The notes under the pieces are model-generated. The model was not told the origin of the DNA, did not search any database, and was given only the letters and a program-made list of their open reading frames with translations. Positions 17,477 through 26,068 of a DNA stretch of 64,000 nucleotides are shown here, in pieces (position 1 is the stretch's first letter; each line of letters begins with the position of its first letter). Both the position numbers and the translations under genes were made by a program. The stretch is from positions 310,001 through 374,000 of the forward strand of contig NZ_FORH01000002.1 of the NCBI RefSeq assembly GCF_900113955.1, given 5' to 3'. This DNA comes from Celeribacter neptunius. Its GTDB lineage: Bacteria; Pseudomonadota; Alphaproteobacteria; Rhodobacterales; Rhodobacteraceae.

Positions 17477-17706
17477 AGTCCATGTCGGACATTGGTCACG
17501 AGGGCGTGCGCCGGACCGTGGGCTGGCGCATCTGACATTTGAACGAAACGCTTTATCTCAGCCAACTCCGGAAAAGATCAGATCGTTGAGCAAGAATGGC
17601 AATGCGCCAGACCGGTCGTGCTGAAAGCACGCCCCCGGCGTGACACGGTCCGGCGCACGCCCGGGCAACTGCGTTGCTATTCCGGGCGGTTGCGCGAAGT
17701 TCGAAC
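17477..17706 (-). repeat. Interspersed inverted-repeat element, copy B (long subfamily)
   Basis: This copy has perfect 19-bp terminal inverted repeats, GGGCGTGCGCCGGACCGTG (17502-17520) and its reverse complement (17644-17662), 161 bp end to end. It is in inverse orientation to copy A, but its internal hairpin module (17614-17644, GGTCGTGCTGAAAGCACG...) runs in the same direction as in copy A, so the module is flipped relative to its flanks. It occupies most of the 423-bp gap between the GntR gene and the HAD phosphatase gene; nothing else is seen there. Confidence 0.88.
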
Positions 17707-17776
17707 ATCCCCTCCGCCTCGCAACGCCCCGCGTTCTCCCCTTGCTCCTCCCCACGCACTCACGTACCAAGCCCGC

Positions 17777-18430
17777 ATGGTAGCCGATCAATTCTCTCAC
17801 GTGAAAACCTGGGTCTTCGACCTCGACAATACACTGTACCCGCCCGAGGCGGCTTTGTTCGCACAGATCGAAGTCAAGATGACCGATTGGGTGTCGCGCG
17901 AGCTCAATGTCACGGCCTCCGAGGCCAACAGGCTGCGCGATGACTATTGGCGTCAATATGGCACCACCCTGTCGGGGATGATGGCCGAACATGGCACCGA
18001 TCCCCTACCCTATCTCACCTATGTGCATGATATCGACTTTTCCGGCCTGACCCGCGATGCGGAGCTTCACGCCGCGCTCACGGCGCTGCCGGGGCGCAAG
18101 ATCGTCTACACCAACGGCTCCGCCCCCTATGCCGAACGCGTTCTCGAAGCGCGCGGGCTGACCGGGATTTTCAACGCGGTCTATGGCATCGAACACGCGG
18201 ATTTTCACCCCAAGCCAGAGGCGGAAGCCTTTGACACCGTCTTGGGCAAGGATGGCGTCGCGCCGCGGGCTGCCGCGATGTTCGAGGATGATCCGCGCAA
18301 TCTCGAAGTGCCGCACAAGCTCGGCATGAAGACCGTGCATGTCGCGCCGTCGCCGCTGGACCCGCCGGCGCCGCATATTCAGCATCACACCAATGATCTG
18401 GCCGCTTTCCTGCGCGCGCTGATGGCGTAA
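17777..18430 (+). CDS. HAD-family pyrimidine 5'-nucleotidase
   Basis: A 217-residue HAD hydrolase of the SDT1/pyrimidine-nucleotidase group. The nucleophile motif is WVFDLDNTLYPPEAALF, motif II is KIVYTNGSAPYAERVLE, and the motif III/IV region is GIEHADFHPKPEAEAF and AAMFEDDPRNLEVPHKLGM. These enzymes dephosphorylate UMP and related monophosphates, and in bacteria some act in house-cleaning of damaged nucleotides. The ATG was chosen because the conserved family start is at this Met; upstream in-frame sequence falls in repeat element B. Confidence 0.88.
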   Translation: MVADQFSHVKTWVFDLDNTLYPPEAALFAQIEVKMTDWVSRELNVTASEANRLRDDYWRQYGTTLSGMMAEHGTDPLPYLTYVHDIDFSGLTRDAELHAALTALPGRKIVYTNGSAPYAERVLEARGLTGIFNAVYGIEHADFHPKPEAEAFDTVLGKDGVAPRAAAMFEDDPRNLEVPHKLGMKTVHVAPSPLDPPAPHIQHHTNDLAAFLRALMA

Positions 18431-18575
18431 GCCCCACGGGGCGCGGGTGCGCGGCGTTTTGCCCTGCGTCAAACTGTCTAGGTGACCACCTGAGCCGCGG
18501 TTTCGTATCAAGGCCGGAACCAAAACCCGCGCCGCAAAAACGCGCGAAAACCGCATAACGCCACGGAGCACGCAC

Positions 18576-18806
18576 ATGACTGACGCCACCTTTGCATCGA
18601 CCGCAGCCGTAGAGTCCCACGACCACCACGAAGACGGCATTGCCACCCCGCGCGGCGTGGCCCTGTTCCTGCTCTTCGTTGTCGCCGCACTTTCCGCCGT
18701 GGCCTACGGCGTGTTCACCATCGGGCCGTGGGTGCTCGGCCTGACCGCCCTGGCTTTCGTGCCGGTGATCTACCTCACGCTGATCCTGCTGACCACCGGT
18801 CGCTGA
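18576..18806 (+). CDS. Small two-helix membrane protein
   Basis: The 76-residue protein has a His/Asp-rich N-terminal tail (ESHDHHEDGIATPRG) and two hydrophobic helices (about residues 29-50 and 53-74) ending LILLTTGR. I do not recognise the family. Its TGA lies within the first unit of a 39-bp tandem repeat. Start choice is supported by GGAGCACGCAC just upstream. The function is unknown; a His-rich tail could bind metal, but that is speculation. Confidence 0.6.
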   Translation: MTDATFASTAAVESHDHHEDGIATPRGVALFLLFVVAALSAVAYGVFTIGPWVLGLTALAFVPVIYLTLILLTTGR

Positions 18807-18931
18807 GACAGCCTAAGGGGAAAGAGCTGATCTCAGCTGCGCTGAGACAGCCTAAGGGCGAATAGCTGATCTCAGCTGCGCTGAGACAGCCTAAGGGCGA
18901 ATAGCTGATCTCAGCTGCGCTGAGACAGCCT
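18803..18931. repeat. 39-bp tandem repeat, 3.3 copies, with internal palindromes
   Basis: Three full 39-bp units (starting 18803, 18842 and 18881) and a 12-bp partial unit. Units two and three are identical; unit one differs at three positions (AAGGGGAAAGAG in place of AAGGGCGAATAG). Each unit junction contains CTCAGC-TGC-GCTGAG, a 6-bp-arm hairpin. The array overlaps the stop of the 76-residue gene and ends about 70 bp before the UbiH-type gene. Confidence 0.93.
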
Positions 18932-19002
18932 GTCCCTTTTACAAACCTCTCTTTTGCGCCTATCTCTTGCGAAGCACCGCAGCTGGCGCAAAGGAGATGC
19001 AC

Positions 19003-20256
19003 ATGGCCGACCGCAATTCCCCGACGAGCCCCATCAAGGGGACAGATGTCGAGATGCAGAATGTCGATGTGCTCGTCTCCGGTGGCGGCATTGCAGGATT
19101 GATTGCGGCGGCGGCCTTTGGCGCATCCGGCTTCAAGACCCTGATGGTCGACCCAAGCCAGCCGATCATCACCGGTGACGAGGCCGGGTCGGATCTTCGC
19201 TCCACTGCCTTTCTGCGCCCGGCGCGCGATCTGTTCAAACGCATCGGCATCTGGGAGGCTCTGGAGCCTCATGCCACACCTCTGGACTCCTTGAAGATTG
19301 TCGACACGGTGACCGGCGATGCCGGCCAGCCGGAGATCCGCACCGAGCGGCAATTCGACGGCCGTGAGACCGGCGACGAGCCTTTCGGCTGGAATTTCCT
19401 CAATTGGGTGATCCGTCGCGAACTGGCCCGCGCCGTGCCGGAGATCAAAAATGTCACGCTGCGCTACGGGGTCGGCTTCAAGAACCTCCTGACCCGCACC
19501 GATGAGGCGCTGGTGACGCTCTCGGATGGCAGCCGCATCCGTGCCAAATTGGTGATTGCCGCCGACGGCCGCAACAGCCCGGTGCGCGAGGCCGCCGGCA
19601 TCGGCGTCAAGACCACCCGCTACGGCCAGAAATCCCTGGCGTTTACCGCCACGCATGAGTTGCCGCATCACAATATCTCGACCGAGATCTACCGCGAGGG
19701 CGGGCCGTTCACCATGGTGCCGCTGCCGGATGTCGACGGCAAACCGGCCTCGGCCATCGTCTGGATGAACCCGGGCGCCTATGCGACCGAGCTTCTGCAC
19801 ATGGACGAAGAGGCGTTCAACGCCACCATGACCGCGCGCTCCGCCGGGCTGTTCGGCAAGCTGGAGCTGGCCTCGGGGCGCGGCATCTTCCCGATCATCA
19901 CGCGTTTGGCGGAAAGCCTGTCGTCCGAACGCGTGGCGGTGATCGCCGAAGCCGCGCATGTGCTGCCGCCGATCGGGGCGCAGGGGCTCAACACCTCCTT
20001 GAACGATCTGGCGGAACTTCTGGAACTCTCGGAGGCGCATCGCGGTGAGCTCGGGTGCCGGACCATGCTCGACAGTTACGCCCGCACCCGCCATCGCGAC
20101 ATCGCCACCCGCGCGCGCGTTGTCGACGTGTTCAACCGTGTGGTGCGCTCTGAAGACGAGGTGCTCCGCGCCGTGCGGCTTCTGGGGCTCAAGGCGGTGC
20201 ACGACCTGAAACCGGTGCGTCGCAAGGTGATGGAAGCGGGTCTCGGGCCGATCTGA
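19003..20256 (+). CDS. UbiH/UbiF/COQ6-family FAD-dependent hydroxylase
   Basis: A 417-residue flavoprotein monooxygenase. The N-terminal FAD site is VDVLVSGGGIAGLIAAAAFG, the middle motif is AKLVIAADGRNSPVREAAG, and the C-terminal FAD motif is EAAHVLPPIGAQGLNTSLND, the form usual for UbiH-type proteins in this group. It probably hydroxylates the ubiquinone ring precursor. The start at 19003 is preceded by AAAGGAG at the right spacing; an ATG six bases earlier abuts that site. It has its own terminator. Which ring position it hydroxylates cannot be decided. Confidence 0.88.
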   Translation: MADRNSPTSPIKGTDVEMQNVDVLVSGGGIAGLIAAAAFGASGFKTLMVDPSQPIITGDEAGSDLRSTAFLRPARDLFKRIGIWEALEPHATPLDSLKIVDTVTGDAGQPEIRTERQFDGRETGDEPFGWNFLNWVIRRELARAVPEIKNVTLRYGVGFKNLLTRTDEALVTLSDGSRIRAKLVIAADGRNSPVREAAGIGVKTTRYGQKSLAFTATHELPHHNISTEIYREGGPFTMVPLPDVDGKPASAIVWMNPGAYATELLHMDEEAFNATMTARSAGLFGKLELASGRGIFPIITRLAESLSSERVAVIAEAAHVLPPIGAQGLNTSLNDLAELLELSEAHRGELGCRTMLDSYARTRHRDIATRARVVDVFNRVVRSEDEVLRAVRLLGLKAVHDLKPVRRKVMEAGLGPI

Positions 20257-20280
20257 CCCGAAGCCCCCCGCGAAAACAGA

Positions 20281-20317
20281 AAACGGCGCGAAACATGCTC
20301 GCGCCGTTTCTTTTTTT
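20281..20317 (+). terminator. Rho-independent terminator of the UbiH-type gene
   Basis: AAACGGCGCG and CGCGCCGTTT form a perfect 10-bp stem followed by CTTTTTTT. It may also serve the convergent aminotransferase gene, which ends 13 bp further on. Confidence 0.92.
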
Positions 20318-20329
20318 GAGCGGGGCGGT

Positions 20330-21463
20330 TTAGCTCGCCAACACCTCGTCCAGTGCCGCTTCGAGCCGCGCCACGGTGGCATCCACGTCATAGAGCTTGT
20401 CCAACCCGAACAGCCCAAGACGGAAGGTCGAGAAGCCTTCGCCCTCGTCGCATTGCAACGGCACGCCGGCGGCGATCTGTACGCCATGGGCGGCAAAGGC
20501 GGCGCCGGTCTTGATCGCGGGATCATCTGTGTAGCTCACCACCACGCCCGGCGCTTCGACGCCTTCGGCGGCGACGGATTTGAAGCCCCGCTCGGCCAGG
20601 AGATGCCGGACCCGGCGGCCCAGCTCCCATTGCGCCTCGGAGAGCTTGTGGAAACCAAACTCTTTCGCCTCCAGCATGGCGTCGCGCATGGCGCGCAGCG
20701 CGTCCGTCGGCATGGTGGCGTGATAGGCGTGACCGCCGCCGGTATAGGCCTCCATGATCGTCAGCCATTTGCCGAGATCCACCGCGAAAGACGAGCTTTG
20801 CCGCGATTTGACCAGGTCGAGCCCCTTCTCGGAGAGCATCACCAGACCGGCAGAGGGCTGGGCCGACCAGCCCTTTTGCGGTGCGGAAATCAAGATATCG
20901 ACACCGGTAGCTTTCATATCCACCCAGGCACAGCCGGAGGCGATACAATCGAGGACCATCACGCCACCTTCGGCGTGAACCGCTTCCGCGAGCGCATGGA
21001 TATAGGCATCGGGCAGGATCATGCCCGAGGCGGTCTCGACATGCGGCGCAAAGACGGCGGCGGGTTTCAGCTCGTGGATCTTTGCCACGGCTTCCTCAAG
21101 GGGCGCCGGCAGGAAACCGGCATTGGGTTCATTGCCGGTCCGGCGGGCCTTCATCACGGTCTGCGAGGCCGGAATGTTCCCCGCCTCGAAAATCTGCGAC
21201 CAGCGGAAGGAGAAGAAGCCGTTGCGGATCACCATCACGTCTTCGCCACCGGCGATCTGACGCGCCACGGCCTCCATCGCGTAGGTGCCGCCGCCGGGAA
21301 CCACCACCGCGCTGTCGGCGTGATAGACCTCACAAAGCGTGTCGTGAATGTCGTTCATCACGCCCTGGAAGGCTTTCGACATGTGATTGAGCGAACGGTC
21401 GGTGAACACGACGGAAAATTCGAGCAGACCATCGGGGTCGATATCGGTGCGAAGTGCGGGCAT
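20330..21463 (-). CDS. Class V aminotransferase (alanine-glyoxylate/serine-pyruvate type)
   Basis: From the ATG at 21463 (preceded by a GGAGGAGG-type site) the protein is 377 residues, the usual length. Features of fold type I class V enzymes are visible: VVVPGGGTYAMEAVARQIAG at the cofactor phosphate site, LDCIASGCAWVDMKATGVDI with the PLP-contacting Asp, and the Schiff-base Lys in LISAPQKGWSAQPSAGLVML. The C-terminal domain ends in FRLGLFGLDKLYDVD. Relatives transaminate alanine or serine with glyoxylate or pyruvate. The amino donor cannot be fixed from sequence, and no pathway neighbours are present. Confidence 0.85.
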   Translation of the reverse strand: MPALRTDIDPDGLLEFSVVFTDRSLNHMSKAFQGVMNDIHDTLCEVYHADSAVVVPGGGTYAMEAVARQIAGGEDVMVIRNGFFSFRWSQIFEAGNIPASQTVMKARRTGNEPNAGFLPAPLEEAVAKIHELKPAAVFAPHVETASGMILPDAYIHALAEAVHAEGGVMVLDCIASGCAWVDMKATGVDILISAPQKGWSAQPSAGLVMLSEKGLDLVKSRQSSSFAVDLGKWLTIMEAYTGGGHAYHATMPTDALRAMRDAMLEAKEFGFHKLSEAQWELGRRVRHLLAERGFKSVAAEGVEAPGVVVSYTDDPAIKTGAAFAAHGVQIAAGVPLQCDEGEGFSTFRLGLFGLDKLYDVDATVARLEAALDEVLAS

Positions 21464-21790
21464 GAGGTCCTCCTCCTCTCTGGGAACATCTCTGACAAAC
21501 GCTGCGGGAACAGCCATATTCACACGCACGAAGACGTACAAGTCTCAGAAAAATATGAACAAGGCGCAATTGCAACGGGACACTCGGCCGCAAGCATCAG
21601 CCGTGTACCGCGCCAGAAGACCATCGGAGCAGGCAAAACACAAGCGGCCAAACTCAGTGCAAAGGACTTGTGCGGAGGGAGGGTCTTAAACAGGCGCGAC
21701 CGACACTGTCAGGCCGGGACAGCCAAAGCGACGAAACCGCTGCCCCCACAGGACCCCAGACAGAGGATTGAGACCGGACCCGAAAGGCGA
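21464..21790. other. 327-bp intergenic region with no recognised gene
   Basis: The region separates the lytic transglycosylase stop from the aminotransferase start, both on the minus strand. It contains a ribosome binding site for the aminotransferase and an AT-richer stretch near 21540, but no strong terminator hairpin, repeat copy or conserved operator was seen. Confidence 0.6.
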
Positions 21791-22672
21791 TCAGAAAGGC
21801 CGGCTAAGCGGTATTTCGGGCGCCTCGAGCCGCGGATCGGCAAAGGCTTCGATCACCGGAAGCACCGGGATTTCTGGCATTGGTGGTGCCATGCTGCCCG
21901 GGCGCGCCACCGGAATGGGCGAAGACGTCAACATCGGACGACAGAACGGCTGCGCCGCCAGCCAGCGCCGCATATCTTCGCGTTTGCGTTCGGAATGGAA
22001 CGGCCCCCAATCGGCGGCGACGCCGCGCATGCCCCGGCTGACCACCTGATCGCGCGCCACCGTGCGATTCATGATCCGCACGGCGCAGGACAGGTTCATT
22101 TCGCCATTCTTGAGCGCCTCACCCGTGCCCGCCTGGCATTTGTAGAGCCGTGCCGTGGGCGGCGCGATCTGCACCAGCCCGTACCAAAGCCCGCCGCCGC
22201 CGACGGCCGTTTCGCGCCAGGTGCTTTCGTGGTAGGACAGCGTCGAGAGAAGCCCGGACCAGAACGCCGCCCGGCCATTGGCATCCTGGCTCCGGTAGCC
22301 CGGGCACCAGCTGTCGATATCCTGCGGCACGGTTCTCACCAGTGCCTGACCATGGCTCGCCACCGCCTTCATGGCGCTGCGGGTCCAGGCCGGGCCTTTG
22401 CTCTGGCTCTTCCAGCGCAGCTTCGGCATCTTGATTTCATAGGGACGCGGCAATGGCCGCGGGCTCGCGAGCACCGGATGGGTAAAGGCCGGCGCGGTCA
22501 TGGTCGACAGCACGGAGGGGGCGGGCTTTGATACGGTCTCGGATGTCGTCTGAACCGGGGTCGTCTCATCCGCGGCCAGAGCCGGGAGCGCCACGAGGCT
22601 CACCCCGCTTGCGGCCAGTGTCGCACAAAGCGCAATGGCAAGCTTGTCCGCTCGTTTGAAAGAAACCCGCAT
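21791..22672 (-). CDS. Secreted lytic transglycosylase-like protein
   Basis: From ATG 22672 the protein is 293 residues with a signal peptide (MRVSFKRADK then a hydrophobic stretch, cleavage near ALPALA-AD). An ATG at 22684 is an alternative start. The C-terminal half has an SLT-type lysozyme fold: the likely catalytic Glu is in LSTLSYHESTWRE, followed by GGGLWYGLVQIAPPTARLYK and a paired Cys (SWCPGY and YKCQAG / LSCAVR). A Pro/Thr-rich spacer precedes the domain. Such enzymes cleave peptidoglycan glycan strands in the periplasm. No secretion apparatus genes are adjacent. Confidence 0.82.
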   Translation of the reverse strand: MRVSFKRADKLAIALCATLAASGVSLVALPALAADETTPVQTTSETVSKPAPSVLSTMTAPAFTHPVLASPRPLPRPYEIKMPKLRWKSQSKGPAWTRSAMKAVASHGQALVRTVPQDIDSWCPGYRSQDANGRAAFWSGLLSTLSYHESTWRETAVGGGGLWYGLVQIAPPTARLYKCQAGTGEALKNGEMNLSCAVRIMNRTVARDQVVSRGMRGVAADWGPFHSERKREDMRRWLAAQPFCRPMLTSSPIPVARPGSMAPPMPEIPVLPVIEAFADPRLEAPEIPLSRPF

Positions 22673-22829
22673 CACACCGCCCATCACCACAGCACCCCAG
22701 ATGGGCCACCCCGGCCCAATCTCCAAATCCCGCCTATAATGCCCGCTGGGCGCCGCTTTGCAAAGTCGCCCTCTTGCCCCTCGGCAAGAGAGCGCCTAGA
22801 ACGCCAGAAAGCCAGACCAGATCAGGACA

Positions 22830-24353
22830 ATGCGCATGCTCGACCATCTCGAATATTCCGCACCGAAAGTGAAAGTGATTTCCGGGGCGAAAGAAGACTG
22901 GGAACTCGTCATCGGGATGGAGATCCACGCGCAGGTTTCCTCCGAAGCCAAGCTGTTCTCCGGCGCCTCGACCCAATTCGGCAATGAGCCGAACTCGAAC
23001 GTCTCCTTCGTCGATGCCGCCATGCCGGGCATGCTGCCGGTGATCAACGAATATTGCGTCGAACAGGCGGTGCGCACGGGGCTCGGGCTCAAGGCCGATA
23101 TCAACCTGTTCTCGGCCTTTGACCGCAAGAACTATTTCTACCCCGACCTGCCGCAGGGCTATCAGATTTCGCAGCTCTACCACCCGATCGTCGGCGAGGG
23201 CGAGGTGGTCGTCGACATGGAGCCGGGCGTGGCCCGCAAGGTCCGCATCGAGCGCATCCACCTGGAGCAGGACGCCGGCAAATCGATCCATGACATGGAC
23301 CCGACCATGTCCTTTGTCGATTTGAACCGCACCGGTGTGGCGCTGATGGAAATCGTCTCGCGCCCGGACATTCGTGGCCCGGAAGAGGCCGCCGCCTATG
23401 TGCTGAAACTGCGTCAGATCCTGCGCTATCTGGGCACCTGCGATGGCAATATGCAGAACGGCAACCTGCGCGCCGACGTGAACGTCTCGGTCTGCCGTCC
23501 GGGCCAATACGAGAAATACCAGGAAACCCAGGATTTCTCGCATCTGGGCACCCGCTGCGAGATCAAGAACATGAACTCGACCCGTTTCATCCAGCAGGCG
23601 ATCGATTACGAGGCGCGTCGCCAGATCGCCATTCTCGAGGATGGCGGCTCGATCGATCAGGAAACCCGTCTCTATGACGCGGTGAAGGGCGAGACACGGT
23701 CGATGCGCTCGAAAGAAGAAGCGCATGACTATCGCTATTTCCCCTGCCCCGATCTCCTGCCGCTGGAGATCGAACAGACCTGGGTGGACGATATCGCCAA
23801 GACCCTGCCGGAGCTGCCGGACGAGAAGAAAGCCCGTTTCGTCAAGGGCTTCGGCCTTTCGGAATATGACGCGGGCGTGCTGACCGCCGAGACCGAAAAC
23901 GCCGATTTCTTCGAGAAAGTCGTGGTGACCGGCGAGGATGGCAAGCTCTCCGCCAATTGGGTGATCAACGAGCTGTTCGGCCGCCTGAAGAAGGAAGGCC
24001 ATGAGATCACCGAGAGCCCGGTCAGCCCGGCGCAGCTCGGTCAGATCGTCAAACTGATCAAATCCGACACGATCTCCGGCAAGATCGCCAAGGACGTGTT
24101 CGAGATCTGTTACACCACCGGCCGCGATCCGGAAGAGATCGTCGAAACCGAGGGCATGAAACAGGTCACCGATACCGGCGCCATCGAGGCCGCCGTCGAT
24201 GCGGTGATCGCCGCCAACCCGGATCAGGTCGAGAAGGCGAAACAGAACCCGAAACTGGCGGGCTGGTTCGTCGGTCAGGTGATGAAAGCCTCAAAAGGCA
24301 AGGCCAACCCGAAAGCGGTGGACGAGCTGGTCAAGGCCAAGCTCGGGCTCTGA
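22830..24353 (+). CDS. gatB: Asp-tRNA(Asn)/Glu-tRNA(Gln) amidotransferase subunit B
   Basis: GatB is the kinase/tRNA-binding subunit of GatCAB, which amidates misacylated Glu-tRNA(Gln) or Asp-tRNA(Asn). The 507-residue protein begins with [19 protein letters not shown], contains [19 protein letters not shown], the [20 protein letters not shown] motif and EDAGK-type [12 protein letters not shown], and ends with a YqeY-type helical tail ([20 protein letters not shown]). An ATG six bases into the frame is an alternative start. gatA and gatC are not in the window. A terminator follows. Confidence 0.97.
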   Translation: MRMLDHLEYSAPKVKVISGAKEDWELVIGMEIHAQVSSEAKLFSGASTQFGNEPNSNVSFVDAAMPGMLPVINEYCVEQAVRTGLGLKADINLFSAFDRKNYFYPDLPQGYQISQLYHPIVGEGEVVVDMEPGVARKVRIERIHLEQDAGKSIHDMDPTMSFVDLNRTGVALMEIVSRPDIRGPEEAAAYVLKLRQILRYLGTCDGNMQNGNLRADVNVSVCRPGQYEKYQETQDFSHLGTRCEIKNMNSTRFIQQAIDYEARRQIAILEDGGSIDQETRLYDAVKGETRSMRSKEEAHDYRYFPCPDLLPLEIEQTWVDDIAKTLPELPDEKKARFVKGFGLSEYDAGVLTAETENADFFEKVVVTGEDGKLSANWVINELFGRLKKEGHEITESPVSPAQLGQIVKLIKSDTISGKIAKDVFEICYTTGRDPEEIVETEGMKQVTDTGAIEAAVDAVIAANPDQVEKAKQNPKLAGWFVGQVMKASKGKANPKAVDELVKAKLGL

Positions 24354-24358
24354 GACCC

Positions 24359-24388
24359 AAAGCCGACCCCAGCGGGTCGGCTTTTTTC
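24359..24388 (+). terminator. Rho-independent terminator of gatB
   Basis: AAAGCCGACCC and GGGTCGGCTTT arms with a CAGC loop are followed by TTT, beginning 5 bp after the gatB stop. Confidence 0.92.
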
Positions 24389-24406
24389 ATTTCCGGAGGC
24401 TTTAAC

Positions 24407-24892
24407 ATGCCCCTCCCCGCCCCGCATATCTCCTCGGTGATTGAGGTCCGTCCCGAATGGGTGGACTATAACGGCCATATCAACATGGCCTATTACGCGG
24501 TGATCATGGATCAGGGCGGCGACCAGATGTACCCGCTTCTGGGGCTGGGCGAGACCTATGCCAAGGCCAAGCGCCACACCACCTACACCGCCGAGGTGCA
24601 TATCTGTTACAAGCGCGAGCTGAAACTGGGCGATGAGGTGCGGGTGCGCACGCAGATGCTGGATTTCGACGCCAAGCGCATGGTGCTGTTTCACGAGATC
24701 CGACACGAGGACGGCTGGATCGCCGCCACCGCCGAGGAGCTCTTGCTGCATATCGACATGTCCGGACCGCGCGTCGTGCCCTTTCCGGAAGAGATCCGGG
24801 AAAAGCTCGCCGCGATGAAACAGGCGCATGAGGTCCTGCCACGCCCGTCCCAGGCCGGGCGGTCGATCTCGCTCAAGAATTCGGCGGCCTGA
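24407..24892 (+). CDS. Hotdog thioesterase (4HBT / betainyl-CoA thioesterase-like)
   Basis: A 161-residue single hotdog domain. VRPEWVDYNGHINMAYYAVI carries the D-x-N-G-H-x-N-x-x-Y signature of 4-hydroxybenzoyl-CoA-type thioesterases, with Asp as the catalytic residue. The variant DYNGHINMAYY is also common in betainyl-CoA (carnitine-degradation) thioesterases of Rhodobacteraceae, but no carnitine genes are adjacent. The ribosome binding site CCGGAGG is immediately upstream. The substrate is not assigned. Confidence 0.82.
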   Translation: MPLPAPHISSVIEVRPEWVDYNGHINMAYYAVIMDQGGDQMYPLLGLGETYAKAKRHTTYTAEVHICYKRELKLGDEVRVRTQMLDFDAKRMVLFHEIRHEDGWIAATAEELLLHIDMSGPRVVPFPEEIREKLAAMKQAHEVLPRPSQAGRSISLKNSAA

Positions 24893-24995
24893 GACGGTCA
24901 ACCCTCTGTCGAGGCGCAGTTTTCCACTCTGCAAAAGCGTCAATCCTCCATTAACGCGCCCGCCGATATGATGGTCCCAGTCAAAGGAGGCCCTC

Positions 24996-25277
24996 ATGTC
25001 CCATTACGAGTATAAAGCCATCCCGGCCCCGCATGATGGCGAGGCCACCTATTCCGCCCAGACGCCCGAGGCGCGGCTGGCCGAAGCCCTGACCGTGCGG
25101 CTCAACGCCATGGCGGCGGATGGCTGGACCTACCTGCGCAGCGACGCCTTTCATCTGCATGGCGCCAAGGGCAAACAGGATGTGCTGATCTTCCGTCGGG
25201 AAACCGATTACGGGATATTCCATGGCGACAGGCCGGATTATGGCAAGTTCGACCCCGAGGAAGCCACCGGCACCTGA
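24996..25277 (+). CDS. DUF4177-type small protein, copy 1
   Basis: A 93-residue protein beginning MSHYEYKAIPAPHDGEA. It shares with its downstream neighbour the pattern Y-E-Y-x-x-x-P-A-P...R-x-A-E-A-x-x...G-W-x-Y-L-R-x-D...V-L-I/V-F-R-R-E, typical of DUF4177 proteins. The ribosome binding site AAAGGAGGCC is strong. It is soluble with no catalytic motif visible. The function is unknown. Confidence 0.75.
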   Translation: MSHYEYKAIPAPHDGEATYSAQTPEARLAEALTVRLNAMAADGWTYLRSDAFHLHGAKGKQDVLIFRRETDYGIFHGDRPDYGKFDPEEATGT

Positions 25278-25432
25278 GGAAAAAGACCCAGGGCGTCAGC
25301 TGAGCAGGAAACCGCGTCCCGGGAGATCGCGCCCCCCGCACCGGCCGCCATGGCTTGACCCGCCGGTCTCATCCGCTAAACCTCTGCCAAAGATCACAAG
25401 GCCGCGCGTCGCGGCTGGCAAAGGAGTGGCCG

Positions 25433-25813
25433 ATGCCCCGCTACGAATATCTCACCGTCCCCGCACCGCGCAAAGGCGAGAAGGCCAAAGGCGTGAAAAG
25501 CGCCGAAGCCCGGATCGCCCAGGCGATGCAAAGCGTGCTGAATGAAAAGGGCGCAGAGGGCTGGGACTATCTGCGGGCCGACCTTCTGCCGATGGAGGAA
25601 CGCGCCGGGATCACCTCGAAAACGGTGAATTACCACACGGTTCTGGTGTTCCGCCGCGAGCTGGCCGTCGAGACCGAGGGGCGTGTTTTCGGCGCCTATC
25701 CGGATCTTGAAGAACCGCAGGAAGAGGGGACAGAGACCGAAGAGGCCGGGGAAGAGGCGACAGCCCCTGCCCGACCGGTGCTGCGCGCCGAGAAGACCCT
25801 GCCGGAGGAGTAA
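25433..25813 (+). CDS. DUF4177-type small protein, copy 2
   Basis: From ATG 25433, preceded by AAAGGAG, the protein is 126 residues. The first 80 match the preceding gene in pattern (MPRYEYLTVPAPRKGEKAK; EGWDYLRADLLPMEE; TVLVFRRELA), followed by a Glu/Thr/Ala-rich, probably disordered acidic tail of about 40 residues not found in copy 1. The pair looks like a tandem duplication. Repeat copy C begins 25 bp after the stop. The function is unknown. Confidence 0.75.
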   Translation: MPRYEYLTVPAPRKGEKAKGVKSAEARIAQAMQSVLNEKGAEGWDYLRADLLPMEERAGITSKTVNYHTVLVFRRELAVETEGRVFGAYPDLEEPQEEGTETEEAGEEATAPARPVLRAEKTLPEE

Positions 25814-25837
25814 GACCGAAGGGCGGGAAAGAGGCCA

Positions 25838-26038
25838 AGGCGGACGTTCGAGCGATGAGCGCCTGCGCAGGCCCGTGGGTGAGCGCCGAGCCTTCAGAGG
25901 ACATCACTTTATACTTGCCAAATCCGTGAAACTTCAATGCGTTGTGCGCGGCTGGCAATGCGCTTGCCCGCCGGGACGGGCCAGCGCAGGCGCGGTGGCT
26001 TCGCCTTGTTCCGCGCCAGATGTATTCCGTTCGAACGT
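25838..26038 (-). repeat. Interspersed inverted-repeat element, copy C (short subfamily)
   Basis: Terminal repeats GCGCCTGCGCAGGCCC (25859-25874) and GGGCCAGCGCAGGCGC (25978-25993) match with one mismatch, 135 bp end to end. The reverse complement aligns with copy D through the whole inner part and both flanks. Compared with copies A and B it lacks the 32-bp hairpin module. It fills the gap between the second DUF4177 gene and bolA. Confidence 0.87.
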
Positions 26039-26068
26039 CCGCTCCGCCCGCAAAGCGGACTTCAACAC

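Noticed and set aside
18803-18931. 39-bp tandem array as a CRISPR
   Set aside because: The units are directly abutting, with no variable spacers, and there are no cas genes.
18775-20526. Long minus-strand open frame across the UbiH-type gene and the 39-bp repeat array
   Set aside because: Its protein has a repeated 13-residue unit only because the DNA repeat is 39 bp (a multiple of three). The rest is antisense to a clear FAD hydroxylase.
20453-22531. Plus-strand open frame of about 690 codons opposite the aminotransferase and transglycosylase genes
   Set aside because: Antisense shadow with high His/Arg/Gly content, no ribosome binding site and no family motif.
24949-24962. Possible CtrA site (TTAACG) upstream of the first DUF4177 gene
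   Set aside because: Only a half-site; no second TTAA at the correct spacing.
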